This document shows, in pieces, positions 1 through 8,576 of a DNA stretch of 64,000 nt. The notes beneath the pieces were generated by a model. It did no database searches. It saw only the letters and a program-made list of their open reading frames with translations, and was not told the DNA's origin. The stretch covers positions 1 through 64,000 of the forward strand of contig JBCAXA010000006.1 in NCBI GenBank assembly GCA_038534295.1, given 5' to 3'. Position numbers and translations under genes: made by a program. Source of the DNA: JBCAXA01 sp038534295. GTDB lineage: Bacteria > Pseudomonadota > Gammaproteobacteria > Steroidobacterales > Woeseiaceae. Position 1 is the first letter of the stretch, and every line of letters starts with the position of its first letter.

Positions 1-218
1 GGAACTATTGGAACGATGGAAACTATTGGAACGATGGAAACTATTGGAACGATGGGAACTATTGGAACGATGGAAACTATTGGAACGATGGCAACTATTG
101 GAACGATGGCAACTATTGGAACGATGGCAACTATTGGAACGACGGCAACTACTGGAACGATGGCAACTACTGGAATGACGGAAATTATTGGAATGACGGC
201 AATTTTTGGAACGATTGA
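1..218 (+). CDS. NYWNDG hexapeptide-repeat protein, 3' end only
   Basis: The frame whose first whole codon is at base 3 is open from the window edge to a TGA at 216-218. It encodes eleven perfect Asn-Tyr-Trp-Asn-Asp-Gly units and a final Asn-Phe-Trp-Asn-Asp. Nearly every base difference between units falls at a codon third position and is silent (GGA/GGG/GGC, GAT/GAC, TAT/TAC, AAC/AAT); the only amino-acid change is Tyr to Phe in the last unit. That pattern marks this as the translated and selected frame. The start codon lies outside the window, so leader, signal peptide and full length are unknown. The repeat is rich in Asn, Trp and Tyr, carries one negative charge per unit and has no Cys. 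I do not recognise the family. A surface, adhesive or RNA-binding repeat protein, or a repetitive substrate peptide, are all possible. Confidence 0.72.
   Translation, partial: NYWNDGNYWNDGNYWNDGNYWNDGNYWNDGNYWNDGNYWNDGNYWNDGNYWNDGNYWNDGNYWNDGNFWND
3..215 (+). repeat. 18-bp tandem repeat array, about 11.8 copies in window
   Basis: The unit is AACTATTGGAACGATGGA with small variants, repeated head to tail without spacers. Units 1-7 differ only in the last base. Units 8-11 carry two to four silent changes each and the partial last unit carries a Tyr-to-Phe change. The array starts at the very edge of the window, so its true length is unknown; such arrays often break assemblies. Confidence 0.9.
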
Positions 219-342
219 TTGCCGTTGCCCGAATTTTCAGTAAAGCTGTGGTTATGACAGCACGCTTGGTGAACGCGTCTCGCACTGTCGCTGCCGATCG
301 GCACCGTGGACACAGAGCGAGCGCCGCGGGAGCCGTGGCGAC

Positions 343-3300
343 GTGATTAGTCGCCGAATTTCGTTGATCGTCGGCGCCGTGACCTTGTGGGTCACGGCGT
401 CGACTGCCGCGTTCGCCGCGGACCCCGTCACGGTGCGTTTCCGGCACCTCGGCCGTGAAGACGGGTTGTCACAAGCGTATGTCAACGCCATCGCACAAGA
501 TCGCCAGGGTTTCCTGTGGTTTGGCACCCAAGAAGGGTTGAACCGCTACGACGGCTACCGGTTTCGACTGTACGCCCACGACCCTGACGATCCCAATTCG
601 ATCGGCGCCGACCTCATTCGCAGCCTCGCCACGGACGCTGCGGGTACGCTCTGGGTCGGCACGGACGGTGGCGGTGTGGCTCGTTACGACGCGGCCACCG
701 ATCAATTTGTGCGGTATCGCCACGACCCGAATCGAGAGGATTCGCTGTCGAGTGATCAGGTCCGGACACTGGCGATCGCTGCCGATGGCGGTGTCTGGAT
801 CGGCGCCGACGGTGCGGGGCTGAATCGACTCGAGCCGGCTACCGGTCGAGTCCAACGCTTTAGCCTCGACGACGAGCCGCTCGACGTCTACGCCATCGAC
901 TTCGATGTTGAAGATCGGCCCATCGTTGGCACCAGCCGCGGACTTTATCGGTTCGACCAAAGCCAATCCGCCTTCGAGCCAATTGCGGTACTCGACGCTG
1001 GCGATTCCTTGGTCGTCCGCGCGCTGTGGGTCGACGATGACGGTACGGTTTGGGTCGGTTCGGCAACCAACGGTCTGATTCGCCTCGGAGCGGATGGTAC
1101 GCAAATCCAGTTCGCGCCCGAGCAAGCCGACGGGCCGAACTTGAGTCATGCGACCGTCAAGTCGATTCGCCGCGTCGGTGACGGCGACCTTTGGGTTGGC
1201 ACCGAAGACGGTCTCAACCTCATCAGCGCCGATCTCGAGACGGTGACCGCCTACCGCAAGGCACCCGGTCAAGAGTTCGGCCTTCGTGACTCCTACGTGC
1301 AGTCGTTGTTCGAAGACGAGGCAGGATTGCTCTGGGTCGGCACGTTCAATGGCGTCAGCTACTGGGACACGTTGACCGCGGCGATGAAACGCTACTCCGC
1401 AAAGCCTGGCGTTGCCGATGAACTGCCGACCAACAACATCAACAGTTTCATTGAAGACACCTTTGGCCGAATCTGGGTAGCCACCCGCGATTACGCGGTT
1501 GTCGTTTTCGATCCGGAGCAGCAGCGTTTTACGCCATTGGCCGATTTGCTTGGCATCGAACCGTTGCCAACGCAGTTCGCAACCACACTCACGGCCGACC
1601 GAAACGGGGACGTTTGGGTTGGCTCACGGAGGTCCGGGTTGATGCGCGTCAGCCCGCGCGATCGTTCGGTCAGCGTTTATCAAAACTCCGATGCGCCGGG
1701 CAGCATCAGCGGTAACGGCATTTCCGCCATATTGGAAGATTCAGCCGGACAAATTTGGGCCGCCGCATTCAATAGCGGGCTGAATCGATTTGAACCTGGT
1801 GGAGAGCGGTTTGTGCGTTGGGTGCACGAGCCAGACAATCCCGAATCGATCAGCAGCAACCGGATTCTGACGCTGCACGAAGGCCGCAACGGCATGCTTT
1901 GGCTCGGCCACTGGCGCGCCGGCGTCGACCGCTTGAATACGCGGACAGGCCGGATCGACCGCATCAGTGTCGACACGCCGCTGGAAGGGTCGTTAGTGCA
2001 GTTTCTCGGCGAGGATGCCGAAGGCAATTTGTGGATCGGAACTGCTGCCGATGGCTTGTTTCGCTGGAGCGCGGATGCGCAGGCGGCCAACGACCGATTC
2101 TTCGAGCGTTTCACCGAGATTAATGGCCTGCCTAGCTCAAACATCTACAGCGGCGTTTTCGATCAGCGAGGTTACCTGTGGTTGGGCACCGGCAACGGCT
2201 TGTCGCGCTTCGACGTGGCGACGCTCGAATTCGAAAACTACGACACCTCGCACGGCCTCCTGAACAATGAATTTACGTTTGGTGCGGCGTATGCGGCACT
2301 AAATGGCACGCTGTACTTCGGTGGCGACTCCGGCTTCAACGCGTTTAAACCGGAGGAAATTCGCGGCAACCCGCACCCGCCGCGATTGGCTATTACGGCG
2401 GTTCGGAAACTCAATGAGCCAATGTCCGTCGCGCCGCTTGTGGCTGGCCGCGAACGCTTTGAGCTGACGCACAAAGACTACTTGCTCGAGTTCGAGGTGG
2501 CCGGTCTTGATTTCGCAGCGCCTGAGAAAAACCGCTATCGGTTCCGCCTCGACGGCCTCGACGAAGACTGGCTGAACGTCGGCGACAAGCGGTCAATCAC
2601 GTATACCAATCTCGAGCCCGGTGACTACACGTTTCGTGCGCAAGCATCGAACAACTACGGCGTCTGGAGCACGACCGAGGCGCGACTTGTCTTCCGCGTG
2701 CTGCCAGCGCCATGGGCCACTTGGTGGGCGTACGCGGCCTACCTGCTTGCTGCGTTTGCATTGCTGGCGATTATCTTTCGCGCCAACGCAGCGCGGCTAC
2801 GTGAGCAGGCGGCGGCCCGGCACGCGGCCGAGTTGGCGACGATGAATACGGACCTTACTCGAGAGGTCGATGCGCGTCGTGAGAAAGAACGCGCGTTGCA
2901 GCGCGAGAAGTATCGCGCGGAGACCTACTTCAACGTCGCCGAAGTCGTGCTGCTCACGATCGACAAAGACATGCGCATCGTGCGCGTCAACGACAAGGGC
3001 CAAGAATTGCTTGGCTACACCGCCAACGAGTTGATCGGCCGCTCCTGGGGCGATTTCATTCCCGAGCCGCAACGTGACGACGCGCGTACGCGGGTCATGT
3101 GGCGTTTGACCAATCCGAGCGCCGAGCCGCCGGGATTCGTGGAACTGCCGATGGTGAGCAGCACGGGCGAGGAACGACAATTTGTGTGGAAGTGTTCGAT
3201 ACTCGAGTTCGACAACGAGGAATCGGCACTGCTGCTTTCCGGTATGGACGTTACTCGTATGCGTGCGCTGGAAAAGCAAATGCGCCTGCGCGAGAAGATG

Positions 3301-4425
3301 AACGCTATTGGCACACTCGCCGGCGGCATCGCACACGATTTCAACAACATTCTACAGGCGATCTACGGTTTCACGACGCTCGCGCTAGACAACCTGCCGG
3401 CCAACGACGAGAAATCGGCGTATCTGAAACAGGTCGTCAAAGGGGCCGACCGCGCCAGGAACCTCGTCAAGCGTATTCTGACGTTCAGCAATCAGAAGGA
3501 GTACGACCTCAAAGCGGTCGATGTTGGTCCGGTCATCAGCGAAGCTTGCGCGTTGCTGCGCGGCAGTTTGCCAGCCACTGTGGAGATTGCGGTTGACGTT
3601 ACCGATGAGCGCCAACCCGTGCGCGCTGACCCGACCCGGATCCACCAGATCGTTATGAACCTCGGTACCAATGCCGCGCAATCCATGGAAGAGGACGGCG
3701 GTCGCTTGCGAGTGGCTTTGGAGCACGAGATTGTTCGCGAGGCCCGGCAAAGCGGGTTGTCAAAGCTACGGCCAGGCTCCTACATGGTTATTCGAGTCAG
3801 CGATACCGGAATCGGCATGACTGCCGATACGCAAGAACACATTTTCGATCCGTTTTTCACGACCAAAGACACGAGCGAGAACACCGGACTTGGCCTCACT
3901 GTTGTGCACGGCATCGTGCAGAGCCATGGCGGTGAGGTCTTTGTCGAAAGCCGCCCCGGCGTCGGCACGGAATTCACCGTGTATCTGCCGAGCGCCAATC
4001 AGGGTATCGAGGACGAGCGCGTAACCGAACTCAGCGCGTGGCGCGGCACTGAATCCATTTTGTTGGTGGATGACGAGGACTGGGTCCTTACCGTGACACG
4101 AAAGATCTTGGAAGGGCAGGGTTATCGCGTGGTCAGCGTTGCAAGTGGCGCTGAGGCGCTACGTCACGTTGAACGCCACGCCGCGCGCATCGACATTCTG
4201 ATTACCGACGAGACCATGCCGCAAATGACCGGCTCGCAGCTCATTAACGCTGTGCACGAGATTCGCGCCGATCTGCCCGCCATCATCATAAGCGGCAAGC
4301 TCGCCCCGGCGGCGGTCAACGACGCGAATACCTGGTTCTTGCAAAAACCGTTCACGGCACCGGAGATCAACGAGAAGGTCCGCTACGTACTCGACGAAGT
4401 TCGCGGCGAGGAGCGCCGCGCTTAG
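343..4425 (+). CDS. Hybrid sensor histidine kinase with periplasmic two-component-regulator propeller
   Basis: This is a 1360-residue inner-membrane signalling protein with a GTG start. A signal peptide (1-25, ending AFA) precedes a long region of propeller repeats of the type GFLWFGTQEGLNRYDG (about 30-700). A Y_Y_Y domain (about 715-785), one membrane helix (about 791-815) and a short coiled coil follow. Then come a PAS domain (about 860-985), a HisKA segment with phospho-acceptor His998 in GGIAHDFNN, a HATPase with DTGIGM and TGLGL boxes, and a C-terminal receiver with D1243/D1244, phospho-acceptor Asp1289 and the Lys of FLQKPF. The layout resembles the hybrid systems known for sensing polysaccharides or other extracellular ligands, but there is no DNA-binding output domain, so a separate phosphotransfer protein or regulator must exist. 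The ligand is unknown. It lies 125 bp downstream of the NYWNDG repeat gene on the same strand. Confidence 0.93.
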   Translation: MISRRISLIVGAVTLWVTASTAAFAADPVTVRFRHLGREDGLSQAYVNAIAQDRQGFLWFGTQEGLNRYDGYRFRLYAHDPDDPNSIGADLIRSLATDAAGTLWVGTDGGGVARYDAATDQFVRYRHDPNREDSLSSDQVRTLAIAADGGVWIGADGAGLNRLEPATGRVQRFSLDDEPLDVYAIDFDVEDRPIVGTSRGLYRFDQSQSAFEPIAVLDAGDSLVVRALWVDDDGTVWVGSATNGLIRLGADGTQIQFAPEQADGPNLSHATVKSIRRVGDGDLWVGTEDGLNLISADLETVTAYRKAPGQEFGLRDSYVQSLFEDEAGLLWVGTFNGVSYWDTLTAAMKRYSAKPGVADELPTNNINSFIEDTFGRIWVATRDYAVVVFDPEQQRFTPLADLLGIEPLPTQFATTLTADRNGDVWVGSRRSGLMRVSPRDRSVSVYQNSDAPGSISGNGISAILEDSAGQIWAAAFNSGLNRFEPGGERFVRWVHEPDNPESISSNRILTLHEGRNGMLWLGHWRAGVDRLNTRTGRIDRISVDTPLEGSLVQFLGEDAEGNLWIGTAADGLFRWSADAQAANDRFFERFTEINGLPSSNIYSGVFDQRGYLWLGTGNGLSRFDVATLEFENYDTSHGLLNNEFTFGAAYAALNGTLYFGGDSGFNAFKPEEIRGNPHPPRLAITAVRKLNEPMSVAPLVAGRERFELTHKDYLLEFEVAGLDFAAPEKNRYRFRLDGLDEDWLNVGDKRSITYTNLEPGDYTFRAQASNNYGVWSTTEARLVFRVLPAPWATWWAYAAYLLAAFALLAIIFRANAARLREQAAARHAAELATMNTDLTREVDARREKERALQREKYRAETYFNVAEVVLLTIDKDMRIVRVNDKGQELLGYTANELIGRSWGDFIPEPQRDDARTRVMWRLTNPSAEPPGFVELPMVSSTGEERQFVWKCSILEFDNEESALLLSGMDVTRMRALEKQMRLREKMNAIGTLAGGIAHDFNNILQAIYGFTTLALDNLPANDEKSAYLKQVVKGADRARNLVKRILTFSNQKEYDLKAVDVGPVISEACALLRGSLPATVEIAVDVTDERQPVRADPTRIHQIVMNLGTNAAQSMEEDGGRLRVALEHEIVREARQSGLSKLRPGSYMVIRVSDTGIGMTADTQEHIFDPFFTTKDTSENTGLGLTVVHGIVQSHGGEVFVESRPGVGTEFTVYLPSANQGIEDERVTELSAWRGTESILLVDDEDWVLTVTRKILEGQGYRVVSVASGAEALRHVERHAARIDILITDETMPQMTGSQLINAVHEIRADLPAIIISGKLAPAAVNDANTWFLQKPFTAPEINEKVRYVLDEVRGEERRA

Positions 4426-4441
4426 TTCGAAGCGGGGCGTT

Positions 4442-5371
4442 TCAATCGGTTTTCCGTCGCGGTCCGTCGCGTGGCTGCAGACTTGCAGTTATCGAGTAAA
4501 GCCGCCGATAACTCGTGTAGCGGCGCTCGTCGATGTCGCCGGCAGCGACCGCTGCGCGCACGGCGCAGTCCGGCTCGCGACGATGATGGCAGTTCGCAAA
4601 ACGGCAATGCGCCGCGAACTCGACGACCTCGGGAAAGGCCACCGCAACCCGGGCTAAATTTTCAACGTGCGGCGCGTAATCGCGCACGCCGGGTGAGTCG
4701 ATGAGCGCACCGCCGCGGGGTAAACGCAGTCGCCGCGCGGCTACCGTCGTGTGTCGGCCCTCGTCGCCGGTGCGCGTCAACGCACCGATCGCGAGGTTCG
4801 CCGCCGGCACCAACGCGTTGGTCAACGACGATTTGCCCACCCCGGATTGACCGACCAGGGCCGCTGTCTGCCCGGCCAGGCGCTCGGCGAGCGCTGCGAT
4901 GCCCTCGCCGCTGTGCGCGTCGGTGACGTAGCGTTCGTAGCCCAGCGCGTCATAGACGGCGACTTCATCGGGAATGGCATCGAGCAAGTCATTCTTGTTG
5001 ACCACCAGCAGCGGATCGATGCCGGCCAGGTGCGCTCCCCCGAGAAAGCGATCGACCATGAACCAATCCGTCGGCGGCGCCGGCGCAACGACAACGACCA
5101 GCGTGTTCACGTTTGCGGCGAGCAACTCGCGACGGCCGCGAGTATCGGTACGCGCCAGTTCGCTCGACCGCACCTCAATCGCATTAATCAGCCAATCGCG
5201 CTCGCCCGGCTGCGGCACTGCGACGACCCGATCGCCGCAGACTGGGCGCAAGGAGCGCCGGCGAGTTCGGGCGGGTACGGTTGTTTCATCTGGAAGCTCC
5301 AGTTCGACTCGTCGACCGTACGCCGCACACACAATGGCGTTGCTGTGTAGATCGTCGCTGTCCGTAGTCAT
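4442..5371 (-). CDS. rsgA: Ribosome small-subunit-dependent GTPase RsgA
   Basis: RsgA is a circularly permuted GTPase that acts late in 30S subunit maturation. An OB-fold (about 1-90) is followed by G4 NKND (125-128), G1 GQSGVGKSS (174-182), G2 around Thr209 and G3 DSPG (225-228), which is the permuted motif order of the family. The C-terminal zinc site is Cys256, Cys261, His263 and Cys269. Length (309 residues) is normal. It converges on the hybrid kinase gene with 16 bp between the stops and diverges from orn across 50 bp, an orn-rsgA arrangement common in gammaproteobacteria. Confidence 0.96.
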   Translation of the reverse strand: MTTDSDDLHSNAIVCAAYGRRVELELPDETTVPARTRRRSLRPVCGDRVVAVPQPGERDWLINAIEVRSSELARTDTRGRRELLAANVNTLVVVVAPAPPTDWFMVDRFLGGAHLAGIDPLLVVNKNDLLDAIPDEVAVYDALGYERYVTDAHSGEGIAALAERLAGQTAALVGQSGVGKSSLTNALVPAANLAIGALTRTGDEGRHTTVAARRLRLPRGGALIDSPGVRDYAPHVENLARVAVAFPEVVEFAAHCRFANCHHRREPDCAVRAAVAAGDIDERRYTSYRRLYSITASLQPRDGPRRKTD

Positions 5372-5421
5372 CTGCGCTAGTATGCGTCGCGTAACGACTC
5401 GTCCGCCAGCCGAGCAAGAGA

Positions 5422-5964
5422 GTGTCTGCCGAGCAAGCCCGATTGATCTGGATCGACCTTGAAATGACAGGTCTGGATCCGGAGCGCGACCGTATCATCG
5501 AAATTGCCACCATCGTGACCGACGGGATGTTGAATGAGCTCGCCATCGGGCCGGTGCTGGCCCTGCGACAGTCGTACGAACGCATGCAGCGACTCGACGA
5601 TTGGAATCGTGAGACGCATGGCAAGTCCGGGTTGATCGACAAGGTGTTGAGTAGCCCAACGACGGTTCGCCAGGGCGAACGGGCAACGCTCGATTTCCTG
5701 GCGCCGCTGGTGCCGGCCGGCGTTTCGCCGATGTGCGGCAACAGCATCTGTCAGGATCGACGTTTTCTGGCGCGCTATATGCCGGAGCTAGAAGCCTACT
5801 TTCATTACCGCAATCTCGACGTAAGCAGTCTGAAGATCCTCATGCAGTTGTGGCAAGCGGAGAAAGCTGCGAAGTTTCGCAAGCAGGCTACCCACAAAGC
5901 GCTCGACGACATTCGCGATTCGATTGCCGAACTGCGCTTTTATCGCGAGGCGCTTTTTGGCTGA
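5422..5964 (+). CDS. orn: Oligoribonuclease
   Basis: Orn is a 3'-5' exonuclease that finishes RNA decay by cutting dinucleotides and other very short RNAs, including linear products of cyclic-di-GMP breakdown. The DEDDh residues are visible: Asp12 and Glu14 in WIDLEMTGLDPE, Asp112, His158 and Asp163 in HKALDD. Length (180 residues) is standard. The GTG start is chosen because it gives the family's usual short N-terminus before the first catalytic Asp. Transcription diverges from rsgA. Confidence 0.96.
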   Translation: MSAEQARLIWIDLEMTGLDPERDRIIEIATIVTDGMLNELAIGPVLALRQSYERMQRLDDWNRETHGKSGLIDKVLSSPTTVRQGERATLDFLAPLVPAGVSPMCGNSICQDRRFLARYMPELEAYFHYRNLDVSSLKILMQLWQAEKAAKFRKQATHKALDDIRDSIAELRFYREALFG

Positions 5965-6020
5965 CCTAGCGTGCCGGCGGTCGCGTAACCCACACCTTTC
6001 GACGAGTCGGTAGCGCGGCA

Positions 6021-6638
6021 TTGACTGAGTCGTCGCTGCACCCGAGTGTGGTCAGGAATCATGCGCCGATTACTGCGGTTTTGCGCCGCCACATTACGGC
6101 TAATAGTCGCGTTTTGGAGCTTGGGTCGGGCGATGGTGGCCGCCTTGAGCTGTTGAAGGACGACCTAGACTTCGCGTGTTGGCAAGCAAGCGACGTTGCG
6201 ACGGCTATGCCAGCGCTTGCCGCGCGGATCGCCCAACTCGCCGACGACAGAGTCCTTGCGCCGTTGCACTTGTCGATCGGCAGGTCCGATTGGCCACGCG
6301 CGACTTTCGATGCGGTCGTGACGGTCAATGTGCTGCACATCATGCACGGTGATACGGTGCCGGACCTGTTCAACGGTGCGGGGCAATGCCTGGGTACCGG
6401 CGGTGTCTTGTGTATTTACGGCCCGTTTTCCGTCGGTGGATCTCACATCAGCGACGGCAACGCACGGTTTGACGCGGCTCTGCGCGCGTCCAATGAAGGG
6501 CAGGGCATTCGCGATCTGGATGCGGTCACCGCTATGGCCAGCAATGCTGGATTTCGCCTGGCGTGGCGTTACGCAATGCCGGCGAATAACCTGCTGCTGG
6601 TTTTCGCCCTGGACCAAGCGCCGACTGTAGCCGTATAG
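6021..6638 (+). CDS. DUF938-family SAM-dependent methyltransferase-like protein
   Basis: The N-terminus (HPSVVRNHAPITAVLRRH) and glycine-rich loop VLELGSGDGGR (about 31-41) match the DUF938 family, a class I methyltransferase fold of unknown substrate. A later AVVTVNVLHIMHGD segment fits motif IV, and YGPFSVGG fits the region after it. The TTG start at 6021 leaves about 205 residues, as expected. It follows orn by 56 bp on the same strand and may share its transcript. The reaction is inferred from the fold only. Confidence 0.85.
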   Translation: MTESSLHPSVVRNHAPITAVLRRHITANSRVLELGSGDGGRLELLKDDLDFACWQASDVATAMPALAARIAQLADDRVLAPLHLSIGRSDWPRATFDAVVTVNVLHIMHGDTVPDLFNGAGQCLGTGGVLCIYGPFSVGGSHISDGNARFDAALRASNEGQGIRDLDAVTAMASNAGFRLAWRYAMPANNLLLVFALDQAPTVAV

Positions 6639-6697
6639 CGACAGCCGCCGCGGTCTACGCGCTTTGCGAGTCGTCTAGCGTCCGCGAGGCCGCTCAG

Positions 6698-6703
6698 TAT
6701 ACT
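6698..6703 (+). promoter_or_regulatory. Candidate -10 box (TATACT) for the SH3-protein gene
   Basis: TATACT lies 33 bp before the ATG at 6737 in a GC-rich spacer. No clear -35 box is visible at the usual distance, so the promoter is tentative. An AGGCGAG ribosome-binding site follows at about 6720. Confidence 0.35.
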
Positions 6704-6736
6704 GTGCGCAGCTTTTTGTCAGGCGAGAAAGACTGA

Positions 6737-7426
6737 ATGACAGCCTATTTTCGATGCGCCGTAGTTGCTGTTCTGGCGCTGGTTGGTCTGCTAGTGGCGC
6801 CGATGGCGAGCGCAGAAACACGCTACGTCACCGACGAGTTCGAGGTAACGATGCGCCGTGGGCCGTCGCTACAAAACGCGATTACGCGCATGTTGACCAG
6901 CGGTACCGCGGTCGAGGAGCTGGAGCGCGATACCGAGTCAGGCTACAGCCACGTGCGTACCGCCGGCGGCACCGAAGGCTACGTGTTGACTCGATTCTTG
7001 ATGACCGAACCGGACGCGCGCTCGCAGCTAGCCGCGTTGCGCGAACGCGTCGCTTCGCTTCGTAACCAAAGCGGCGACCAAGGTCGTGAGCTCGATGACT
7101 TGCGTCAACAAAACGCCAGCAATCGGCAACGCATTCAAACGCTCGAGTCGGAAAAGAAACAGCTCGAGGCCGAACTCGCCGACATTCGTCGGACGGCCGC
7201 GGAGACGCTCCGAATCAACGCGGAAAACAAAACGCTCCGCGAGAATTTGTCCGAGGCCGAAATCAATCTGGCGACGCTCGAGCAGGAGAACGATCGCCTG
7301 GTGCGGCGTCGCGAGCAAAACTGGTTCTTGATTGGGGCGGCCGTGCTTGCGCTTGGCATCATACTCGGCATCATTGCGCCGCGACTGTCTAGTTCACGCC
7401 GCAATCGCTACGGCAGCAGTCTCTAG
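6737..7426 (+). CDS. SH3-domain envelope protein of the YgiM/TIGR04211 type
   Basis: The protein has 229 residues: a signal peptide (1-26, ending ASA), a bacterial SH3 domain (about 28-95, with VTMRRGPS and GYVLTRFL), a long coiled coil (about 95-190) and a C-terminal membrane helix (about 196-216) followed by a basic tail. This order is characteristic of the YgiM family. The protein should be held in the inner membrane by its tail with the SH3 and coiled coil in the periplasm. The molecular role is not established. Its stop overlaps the nadC stop by four bases. Confidence 0.9.
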   Translation: MTAYFRCAVVAVLALVGLLVAPMASAETRYVTDEFEVTMRRGPSLQNAITRMLTSGTAVEELERDTESGYSHVRTAGGTEGYVLTRFLMTEPDARSQLAALRERVASLRNQSGDQGRELDDLRQQNASNRQRIQTLESEKKQLEAELADIRRTAAETLRINAENKTLRENLSEAEINLATLEQENDRLVRRREQNWFLIGAAVLALGIILGIIAPRLSSSRRNRYGSSL

Positions 7427-8280
7427 TCGGTACTACCGAATTCAAAGCGCATCGAAAAGTCGGTGGCGCGAACGTGTTTCGTCAGCGCGCCAACCGAGAT
7501 GAAATCGACGCCGGTGGCGGCCACGTCGACTAGGTCGTCTTCGGTCATGTTGCCCGACGCTTCCAGTTCGGCGCGCCGTTGGCCCGCCCGTGCGTTGCGC
7601 TGGACGGCAATAGCGAGCGCATTGTGATCAAAATTGTCGAGCAGGAGCCGCTCGACCCCCGTTGCGAGTGCCTCGTCGATCTGTTCGAGCGTTTCGACTT
7701 CGACTTCGATCGGTAGACCAGGATTGGCGCGGCGCGCCGCCTCGATCGCCGCGGCGACGCTGCCGGCACTGGCGATGTGGTTTTCCTTGATCAAGATGGC
7801 GTCGTAAAGACCCATGCGGTGATTGGTGCCGCCGCCGCAGCGTACGGCGAATTTTTGCGCGGCGCGCAGGCCGGGTATGGTTTTGCGCGTATCGAGAATG
7901 CGGCAGCCGGTAGTGGCGACCCGAGCCACATAACGCGCGGTCGCGGTTGCTGTGCCCGACAACGTCTGGAGAAAATTCAGGGCCGTTCGTTCCGCCGACA
8001 AGATCCCCCGAGCTGGGCCTTGGACGGTACATACGAGCTGATCTGGCTCGATGGCATCGCCATCAGCGGCTGACCAGACCACGCGGGCACGCGGTTCGAC
8101 TTGGGCGAACACCTCGTCAAACCACGCGCGTCCGCAGAGCACCGCGTGCTCGCGAACGATGACCGTCGCATCGGCATCAGTGGCGCTGTCGACCAGCACG
8201 GCGGTGACGTCGCCGCTGCCAAGATCTTCGGTGATGGCCGCTCGTACTGATTCAGGAATGCCGTCGGGGAGGTCGTACAT
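7423..8280 (-). CDS. nadC: Nicotinate-nucleotide pyrophosphorylase (carboxylating), quinolinate phosphoribosyltransferase
   Basis: NadC converts quinolinate and PRPP to nicotinate mononucleotide in de novo NAD synthesis. Visible family motifs are ERTALNFLQTLSGTAT, DTRKTIPGLRAAQKFAV, the CGGGTNHRMGLYDAILIKENH region and the EVEVETLEQ strand. I placed the start at the ATG at 8280 (MYDLPDGIPESV), giving 285 residues; an in-frame extension to 8370 has no family similarity and overlaps the divergent DUF1289 gene. The end is convergent with the SH3-protein gene. Confidence 0.96.
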   Translation of the reverse strand: MYDLPDGIPESVRAAITEDLGSGDVTAVLVDSATDADATVIVREHAVLCGRAWFDEVFAQVEPRARVVWSAADGDAIEPDQLVCTVQGPARGILSAERTALNFLQTLSGTATATARYVARVATTGCRILDTRKTIPGLRAAQKFAVRCGGGTNHRMGLYDAILIKENHIASAGSVAAAIEAARRANPGLPIEVEVETLEQIDEALATGVERLLLDNFDHNALAIAVQRNARAGQRRAELEASGNMTEDDLVDVAATGVDFISVGALTKHVRATDFSMRFEFGSTD

Positions 8281-8319
8281 TTGTGCTGTCGGTCGGTCTG
8301 GCGGGCGCCGCGGGTTGTG

Positions 8320-8325
8320 TACAAT
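8320..8325 (+). promoter_or_regulatory. Candidate -10 box (TACAAT) for the DUF1289 gene
   Basis: TACAAT lies about 33 bp ahead of the likely GTG start at 8358, in the short divergent gap from nadC. No convincing -35 box is visible. Confidence 0.3.
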
Positions 8326-8357
8326 ACAGCACTTTGCGCAATTCGGTGCCGGCTGGC

Positions 8358-8555
8358 GTGAGTGTCCCATTGAACGAGCCTTTGTCCCCCTGCGTGCGCA
8401 TTTGCACGCTGGACGACAGCAATATTTGCATTGGCTGCGGTCGAACGCTCGACGAGATCACGCGTTGGAGTCGGCTTGACGGCGACGAGCGTCGGCAGAT
8501 CATGGACCGGATTGCCGCCGACGGCGTCGCCCCGCGGCTGTCCGGCTCGGCCTGA
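8358..8555 (+). CDS. DUF1289-family small cysteine protein
   Basis: The short protein has the family core PCVRICTLDDSNICIGCGRT followed by DEITRW, with four Cys in a C-x3-C-x7-C-x2-C pattern likely to bind a metal. The family is widespread in proteobacteria and its function is unknown. The start could be GTG 8358 or TTG 8370; the open frame reaches back to ATG 8283, but that extra part looks like read-through of the nadC upstream region. It is followed 21 bp later by the BON protein gene. Confidence 0.85.
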   Translation: MSVPLNEPLSPCVRICTLDDSNICIGCGRTLDEITRWSRLDGDERRQIMDRIAADGVAPRLSGSA

Positions 8556-8576
8556 CGGCGCCCGACCTGTTCCGCA

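Noticed and set aside
1..215. CRISPR array
   Set aside because: The 18-bp units are directly adjacent with no unique spacers and encode a regular peptide.
16..243. ATG-led frame giving METIGT repeats across the array
   Set aside because: In this frame most unit differences change amino acids, while the frame at base 3 absorbs them as silent changes; the tail after the array is not protein-like.
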